Source of the DNA: Lentisphaeraceae bacterium
Lineage (GTDB): Bacteria; Verrucomicrobiota; Kiritimatiellia; RFP12; UBA1067
Direction of reading: 5' to 3'
Assembly: GCA_004551905.1 (NCBI GenBank)
Contig: SFPL01000045.1
Span: forward strand, 1-11,735
DNA: 11,735 bases
Positions within the stretch are counted from its first letter, which is position 1. Each line of letters starts with the position of its first letter. Under the pieces are notes generated by a model. That model saw only the letters and a list, made by a program, of their open reading frames with translations, did no database searches and was not told the origin of the DNA. Of the stretch, positions 7,117 through 11,735 are shown piece after piece. A program made the translations under genes and the position numbers.

Positions 7117-7131
7117 ACGCGCACCCAAGCG

Positions 7132-10100
7132 ATGGAAAAGGCGCTGGAGACATTTCGAAAACGCTTTGCCCCCCCCGGGCTGGAACCGGGAGGCTCCGTC
7201 GCCATACCCTCGCTCACCGGCTCCGCCGACGCCTTCCTCTCCCTCGCGCTCGCCGCGGAGCCGCGCGTCGTGCTGGCGGTCGTCCCCGGCCTCCCCGACG
7301 CCGACCGGCTCCTCGCCGACCTCGGCGTAATCTGCAATTCGCTGCCGGCGTCGTGCGGCAAATGGCGCAAGGCGCGGGTCCTCGAGTTCCCGGTGCCGGG
7401 CGCGGACGACCGCGCCGCGTTCGCGCTGCGGCTCAAGACCGCCGCGGTGCTCGGCACCTGGGCGACGATGCCGTATCCATGCGTCGTTGTCGCCCCGGCC
7501 GCCGCGGTCGCCGCGCCGTTGCCCGCGCACGCGCCGGAGCCGCTGAGGCTCGCGACCGGAGCCGCGGCTTCGTTCGGCGACTTCGCCGAGCGCCTCGCCG
7601 CGCTTGGCTATTCAAGGGTGCCGCAGGTCGCGCAGGAAGGCGACTACTCCGTGCGCGGCGGCATCATCGACGCCTGGTCGCCCGGCGAGGAGCTGCCGGT
7701 CCGGGCCGAGTTCTTCGGCGACGAGCTCGAGGGGCTGCGGGCATTCTCCCCCGCCACCCAGGTGTCGGTCGAAGCGGTCGCCGAGGCCGAGTTCATGCCT
7801 GTCGGCGAAACCGAGAACGACGAGCCTCGTTCCGCCGATCGCGGCTCGCTGGTCGCAGACCGGCTCCCGGACGGCGCGGCGGTGATTGCGTTCGAGCACA
7901 ACGAATACCCGGCCCTTCTGCCGCGGCTTGCCGGCAAAGACAGCCACCACGCCATCGTCTTCACCGGCGACCCCGCGCCTCGCGGCACGCCAACCTTCCC
8001 CTTCCAGACCGTGCCGCTGCCCGGCTTCGCGGAGCTCGGCGCGGACGCCGCGCGGCATCCGGAGCTCTTCGAGCAGTCGCGCGCCCGGCTGGAGCGGCAC
8101 CTCGCTGCGGCGGAGGATCGCGGCGCGCTGGTGGCGCGGGCCGACGGGCTCTCCGGCGGCTTCGAGCTGCCCGCCGCGGACGGCGGCAAGGCCGTCCTCG
8201 CGGTCTCCAAGGCCGACCGCGTGTTCGTGCGCCGCTCCGCGCCGCCGCCGCGCCGCGCCGCCGGCAACGCCGGCGCGAGGCTGACCGACTTCGAGGACCT
8301 CGAGCTGGGCGAGTACGTGGTGCACGTCGACTACGGCGTCGGGCGCTTCGTGGGGTCGTCGGAGATCACCGTCAACGGCAGGCGCAGCGAGGTGTTCACC
8401 ATAGAGTACGCCGACGGCGGCAAGCTGCACGTGCCGGCGGCGCACGCGCACCTCCTCTCGCGCTACGTCGGCGTGCGCGGCGAGGAGGTGAGGCTCCACC
8501 GGCTGGACGGCAGGCGCTGGGAGAAGGACAAGCACGAGGCGCAGCGAGCGGTGACCGACCTCGCCGCCGCCCTGCTTGAGACCCAGGCGCAGCGCGACCT
8601 GACGCCGGGCTTCGCCTACGACGTCGAGTGCGACGGGCTCGACGCGTTCGAGGCGGCCTTCCCCTACGAAGAGACGCCAGACCAGGCCGAGGCGATCGCG
8701 GCGGTCAAGCGCGACCTCGCCTCGACCAAGCCGATGGACCGCCTCGTCTGCGGCGACGCCGGCTACGGCAAGACCGAGGTGGCGATGCGCGCGGCCTACA
8801 TCGCGGCGATGAACGGCAAGCAGGTAGCCGTGCTCGCGCCCACCACCGTGCTCGCGGAGCAGCACTTCGAGACCTTCACCTCGCGCTTCGACGGAACGCC
8901 GGTGCGCATCGAGTCGCTCTCGCGCTTCCAGGGCCCCGAGACCCGCCGCGGCACCTTCCAGCGGATCGCCGCCGGCTCCTGCGACATCGTGATCGGCACC
9001 CACGCGCTGCTCTCCGACCGGACCGTCTTCCGAGACCTGGGGCTCATCGTGATCGACGAGGAGCAGCGCTTCGGCGTCAAGCACAAGGAGTTCCTCAAGC
9101 GCCTCCGCGCGACGGCGGACGTGCTGACGCTCTCGGCGACCCCGATTCCCCGCACGCTCTACCTCTCGATGACCGGTGCGCGCGACCTCTCGCTCCTCCG
9201 TTCGCCGCCGCGCGAGCGGGTGGCGGTGGAGACGAAGGTCGAGCGAGACTCCGACGCCGCGGTGTCCGCCGCCATCTCCGCCGAACTTGCGCGCGGAGGG
9301 CAGGTCTACTACCTCCACAACCGCGTCTCCACCATCCACCTCGCCGAGCGGCGGATCCGCGCGGCGGTGCCGAAGGCGCGGGTCGTCGTCGCCCACGGGC
9401 GCATGGACGCGCGCGAGCTCGCGACGAAGATGCGCAACTTCGAGCGCGGCAAGTTCGACGTGCTCCTCTCGACGACGATCGTCGAGTCCGGCCTCGACAT
9501 CCCCCGCGCGAACACGATCATCGTCGAGCGCGCCGACACCTTCGGCCTCGCCGACCTCTACCAGCTGCGCGGACGCGTCGGGCGCTCGTCGCGCCAGGGC
9601 TACGCCTACCTGATGATCCCCGCCTCCGGCGACATCGACTCCGACGCGCGAGAGCGCCTCGCCGCGCTCCGCCGCCACGGCGGGCTCGGGGCCGGCTTCA
9701 ACCTGGCGGTGCGCGACCTGGAGCTGCGCGGCGCCGGCAACCTCCTCGGCTCGCAGCAGTCCGGGCACATCGCCGCGGTCGGCTTCGGGCTCTACTGCCA
9801 GCTCCTGCAGCGCACCATTGCGCTGATGAAGGGAGAGAAGGCGAAAGAGACGGTGGACGTGAAGCTAAACCTCGACTTCGTCCAGCCGCGCATCCCCTAC
9901 GACTACATCGAGGAGGACGCGCAGCGGCTCGCGCTCCTCCGCCGCTTCGCCGAGGCGCAGGACCTGAAGACGATCGCGGCGCTGAAGCTGGAGATGAAGG
10001 ACCGGTTCGGGCCGCTCCCGCGCGAGGCGGAGGAGTTCGCGGACGTCGCGGCGCTGCGGGTGCGCTGCGCGCGCGCCGGCATCTCGAACCTGGACGTGCG

Positions 10101-10218
10101 GGACGGGCGCGCGGTCTTCTACCGCGCAGGCTCGCGCGAGATCGCCTTCGTGGAGTTCCTCAAGGGCGGCACCTTCAAGGCGAAGATCGCGGAGCTGAAC
10201 CGCCGCCTTGCCTCATGA
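7132..10218 (+). CDS. mfd: Transcription-repair coupling factor Mfd
   Basis: A 1028-residue Mfd, somewhat shorter than the roughly 1150 of E. coli. It removes RNA polymerase stalled at DNA lesions and recruits UvrA. Domains in order: UvrB-like module (about 1-225, with VRGGIIDAWSPGE), linker region (about 230-383), CarD-like RNA-polymerase-interacting domain (about 384-445, LGEYVVHVDYGVGRF) and the RecG-like translocase. The translocase shows Walker A G541-D-A-G-Y-G-K-T-E549, D642-E-E-Q645, LTLSATPIPRTL, STTIVESGLDIP and QLRGRVGRS. The C-terminal TRCF regulatory domain is at about 905-1020. All helicase motifs look intact. The ATG at 7132 has no ribosome site and sits about 9 nt from the predicted transcription start, and no better start follows, so near-leaderless initiation is likely. 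It is divergent from pth and converges on the transporter gene with a 44-bp tail overlap. Confidence 0.97.
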   Translation: MEKALETFRKRFAPPGLEPGGSVAIPSLTGSADAFLSLALAAEPRVVLAVVPGLPDADRLLADLGVICNSLPASCGKWRKARVLEFPVPGADDRAAFALRLKTAAVLGTWATMPYPCVVVAPAAAVAAPLPAHAPEPLRLATGAAASFGDFAERLAALGYSRVPQVAQEGDYSVRGGIIDAWSPGEELPVRAEFFGDELEGLRAFSPATQVSVEAVAEAEFMPVGETENDEPRSADRGSLVADRLPDGAAVIAFEHNEYPALLPRLAGKDSHHAIVFTGDPAPRGTPTFPFQTVPLPGFAELGADAARHPELFEQSRARLERHLAAAEDRGALVARADGLSGGFELPAADGGKAVLAVSKADRVFVRRSAPPPRRAAGNAGARLTDFEDLELGEYVVHVDYGVGRFVGSSEITVNGRRSEVFTIEYADGGKLHVPAAHAHLLSRYVGVRGEEVRLHRLDGRRWEKDKHEAQRAVTDLAAALLETQAQRDLTPGFAYDVECDGLDAFEAAFPYEETPDQAEAIAAVKRDLASTKPMDRLVCGDAGYGKTEVAMRAAYIAAMNGKQVAVLAPTTVLAEQHFETFTSRFDGTPVRIESLSRFQGPETRRGTFQRIAAGSCDIVIGTHALLSDRTVFRDLGLIVIDEEQRFGVKHKEFLKRLRATADVLTLSATPIPRTLYLSMTGARDLSLLRSPPRERVAVETKVERDSDAAVSAAISAELARGGQVYYLHNRVSTIHLAERRIRAAVPKARVVVAHGRMDARELATKMRNFERGKFDVLLSTTIVESGLDIPRANTIIVERADTFGLADLYQLRGRVGRSSRQGYAYLMIPASGDIDSDARERLAALRRHGGLGAGFNLAVRDLELRGAGNLLGSQQSGHIAAVGFGLYCQLLQRTIALMKGEKAKETVDVKLNLDFVQPRIPYDYIEEDAQRLALLRRFAEAQDLKTIAALKLEMKDRFGPLPREAEEFADVAALRVRCARAGISNLDVRDGRAVFYRAGSREIAFVEFLKGGTFKAKIAELNRRLAS

Positions 10219-11488
10219 GGCCGCCCCGCTTTGCCACGATGTAGGTGCAGACGTTGTCGCCCGTCACGTTGCAGCAGGTCTCGAACATGTCGAGGACCGG
10301 GTTGATCCCGAGGCAGAGCGCCACCACCATCGCCACCTGGTCGGACGGCAGGCCCATGTTCTCGAGCACCATGAAGAGCAGGAACACCGAACCGCCGGGG
10401 ATGCCGCCCGCGCCGACCGAGGCGAAGACGATCGACACGCAGAGGGTGGCAATCTCCACCACGCCGAGGTCGTGGCCGAACATGTTCGCCGCCAGGATCA
10501 CGAAGACCGGAAGGTGCACGCAGACTCCGTCCATGTTGATCGTCGCGCCCATCGGCAGCGAGAAGGACGAGAGCGTGCGGCCGACGCCGAGCGCGTCCGC
10601 CGCCTTGAAGGACACCGGCAGCGTGGCCGCCGAGGAGCGGGTCACGAAGGCTGTGAGCATCGGCTCTCGCAGGCGCAGGAGCACCTTGTACGGGTTCTCG
10701 CGGCAGAAGAGCGCGATCGCGAGCGGATAGACGACTACGATCATCGCCACCACCCCCACCACCACGCAGAGCGTGATCTTCGCGTAGGGGCCGAAGAGCA
10801 GCACCCCGTTCTCGGCGAAGTTGACGAGCGAAAGCGCGAACACGCCGATCGGGAAATAGTGGATCACGCAGTCGATGAGCTTGAACGCCACCTTCTGGGC
10901 GCCGTCGCAGCAGGCGATCAGAGTCTCCACCGAGTTCCGGGTGCGCGCGTCGAGTCCGGCGGAGTCCAGCAGCCAGCGGGCGCAGAGCCCGAAGCCGATC
11001 GAGAAGACGATAATCGGCAGGAACTGCCCGCTCGCGAGCGCCGCGAACGGATTCTGGAAGAGCCCCTCGAAGAACGCGCCGAACGTGCCGCCGGTGGACT
11101 TCGCGGCCATCCCCTCGACGCCGCCCATGTAGCCGCTCGCGACCGACTTCGCCGACGCCATCGATGGATCGAGCGCGTAGGCGAGCGCAACTCCGAACAC
11201 CGTGGCCAGGATCGAGGTGACGAAGTACCACGCGAGCACGCTCGCGCCCACCCGCCCCGACCGCTTCAGCGGCAGCGACGCCGCGCCGAGGATGAGCGAG
11301 AAGAGGATTATCGGGTAGACCACCATCTTGAGCATCGCCACCAGCACGTTTCCGAACGGGGCGACGAAAGGCACCACCTTCTCGACGGCCTCGGGCCCTC
11401 CGAACCTGCTTATCAGCAGACCCGCCACCGTGCCCAGCAGAAACCCGATCATGATCTTGACGACCAGCGACACCTTCTTCTTGTGCAT
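10175..11488 (-). CDS. SLC1/DAACS family Na+ (or H+)-coupled symporter, substrate uncertain
   Basis: A 437-residue multi-pass inner-membrane transporter of the glutamate/dicarboxylate:cation symporter family. Seen in order: N-terminal helices from VVKIMIGFLLGTVAGLL, re-entrant HP1 with TRSSAATLP, the ion site GATIN318-M-D-G-V322, HP2 with AGGIPGGS, and TM8 with D400-M-F-E403-T-C-C-N407-V-T-G-D411. Relative to archaeal GltPh, D394, N401 and D405 (amino group and Na+ sites) are kept, but the two residues that hold an acidic side chain are replaced: R397 by Glu403 and T314 by Val322. Aspartate, glutamate or dicarboxylates are thus unlikely; a neutral or basic amino acid is inferred. The start is the ATG at 11486-11488 just after AGGAGG (11493-11498). 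Upstream in-frame ATGs overlap the promoter or lack a site. The 3' end overlaps mfd by 44 bp. Confidence 0.9.
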   Translation of the reverse strand: MHKKKVSLVVKIMIGFLLGTVAGLLISRFGGPEAVEKVVPFVAPFGNVLVAMLKMVVYPIILFSLILGAASLPLKRSGRVGASVLAWYFVTSILATVFGVALAYALDPSMASAKSVASGYMGGVEGMAAKSTGGTFGAFFEGLFQNPFAALASGQFLPIIVFSIGFGLCARWLLDSAGLDARTRNSVETLIACCDGAQKVAFKLIDCVIHYFPIGVFALSLVNFAENGVLLFGPYAKITLCVVVGVVAMIVVVYPLAIALFCRENPYKVLLRLREPMLTAFVTRSSAATLPVSFKAADALGVGRTLSSFSLPMGATINMDGVCVHLPVFVILAANMFGHDLGVVEIATLCVSIVFASVGAGGIPGGSVFLLFMVLENMGLPSDQVAMVVALCLGINPVLDMFETCCNVTGDNVCTYIVAKRGGLMRQGGGSAPRSSP

Positions 11489-11552
11489 TTCGCCTCCTCT
11501 TGTTGAATGCATGGCCTGGATTATGCAGCAGGCACCACATACATTTGAGTGC

Positions 11553-11561
11553 ATTATACCA
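11553..11561 (-). promoter_or_regulatory. Extended -10 promoter of the transporter gene
   Basis: The minus strand reads TGGTATAAT, the same perfect extended -10 as at pth and mfd, and the shared 11-mer is TATGGTATAAT. The expected start near 11546 gives a leader of about 57 nt. The gene's ribosome site lies just before the ATG at 11488. Confidence 0.75.
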
Positions 11562-11574
11562 TAAATCCCGCCTT

Positions 11575-11590
11575 TGTGATATCATGCACA
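11575..11590. promoter_or_regulatory. Possible CRP/FNR-type operator
   Basis: TGTGA-TATCAT-GCACA differs by one base from the CRP consensus TGTGA-N6-TCACA. It is centred about 37 bp upstream of the predicted transporter transcription start, close to a class-II activator position. A single weak match in unknown taxa is thin evidence. Confidence 0.25.
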
Positions 11591-11735
11591 TGAAAACGCA
11601 CGGATTACAAATACCCCCGTCGTCTCGGCTGCGCCGAGCCGCCGTGGACATTTGTAAGCGGTTTTGCGCGACGAGACCCTGCCGCACAGCCTGTTCAAGG
11701 CATGACAAGCCACCCGACGGGATGCCGACGGGGAC
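11591..11735. other. Palindromic, probably non-coding stretch at the window edge
   Basis: An 8-bp inverted repeat TTACAAAT (11605-11612) / ATTTGTAA (11650-11657) encloses a perfect 6-bp hairpin CTCGGC-TGC-GCCGAG (11624-11638). The left arm shares 14 nt with the palindrome in the DUF2851 3' end. An ATG frame from 11584 stays open to the window end (about 50 codons) but lacks a ribosome site, runs across both palindromes and has Arg/Pro/Cys-rich composition, so it is not called. The next gene is outside the window. Confidence 0.45.

Larger units (their letters stand above)
6998..7118. repeat. Mirrored divergent promoter region (pth/mfd)
   Basis: The two opposed promoters are inverted copies. 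Each reads AACCACCTAAC, a short variable spacer, then TATGGTATAATAC on its own coding strand (minus strand about 7023-6998, plus strand 7090-7118). Between them, G-rich GG runs lie on the plus strand at 7016-7033 and C-rich runs at about 7076-7100. Each G-rich strand has enough GG runs to fold as a two-layer quadruplex, or the arms can pair into a long imperfect hairpin. The 164 nt between the pth and mfd starts hold no gene. Confidence 0.65.

Noticed and set aside
7612..9768. 718-codon minus-strand frame opposite mfd
   Set aside because: Shadow of mfd; Arg/Val/Glu-rich with no domain signature, while mfd has all helicase motifs.
11489..11708. Longer N-termini for the transporter, or an overlapping minus-strand frame from 11708
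   Set aside because: The upstream ATG at 11554 overlaps the -10 box, AGGAGG fits only the ATG at 11488, and the other frame is a shadow of the transporter running through palindromic non-coding DNA.
11584..11735. Plus-strand open frame reaching the window end
   Set aside because: No ribosome site, a composition typical of translated palindromic repeats, and no recognisable protein features.

Overview
The window is a high-GC bacterial chromosomal segment. Genes are rich in GCC/GCG/CTC/CGC codons, while the promoter regions are markedly A+T-rich. No rRNA, tRNA, CRISPR array, transposase or phage gene is visible. The organism is probably a member of the PVC group (Verrucomicrobiota, Kiritimatiellota or Lentisphaerota). 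That rests on recollection of similar small proteins and intergenic repeats, not on a search, so it is tentative.

Layout. (1) 93-4996, minus strand: a five-gene operon transcribed comM - Whirly-like protein - yraN - recA - DUF2851, with gaps or overlaps of +66, -17, +24 and +10 nt. A strong GC hairpin at 43-73 closes it. (2) 4997-5330: a 334-nt gene-free stretch. It holds an inverted array of six 11-bp repeat units at 5065-5132. An outward-facing extended -10 promoter sits on each side at matched spacing; one drives the comM operon and the other points the opposite way, where no gene is found. A tandem 8-bp repeat and a GC hairpin follow. (3) 5331-6967, minus strand: pth (TTG start) followed by a fused GT2/GtrA membrane glycosyltransferase, joined by a 4-nt stop/start overlap. 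(4) 6968-7131: a divergent promoter region with mirrored promoters for pth and mfd. (5) 7132-10218, plus strand: mfd. (6) 10175-11488, minus strand: an SLC1/DAACS-type transporter whose 3' end overlaps mfd tail to tail. (7) 11489-11735: the transporter promoter and a palindromic, probably non-coding stretch running to the window edge.

How the genes fit together. The first operon is a DNA-recombination unit: RecA performs strand exchange, ComM extends heteroduplex during uptake of transforming DNA, and YraN is a predicted nuclease. The second gene looks like a bacterial relative of the plant Whirly single-stranded-DNA-binding proteins. It carries two beta-beta-beta-beta-alpha units with Whirly-like landmarks and sits exactly where an accessory ssDNA-binding protein would be useful. 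DUF2851 may be a further DNA-acting enzyme, but this is inferred. Mfd links stalled transcription to excision repair. The most interesting items are the Whirly-like gene in a comM/recA operon, the six-unit inverted array that places its outer units at the -35 position of two opposed promoters, and a transporter that has lost the residues binding an acidic side chain.
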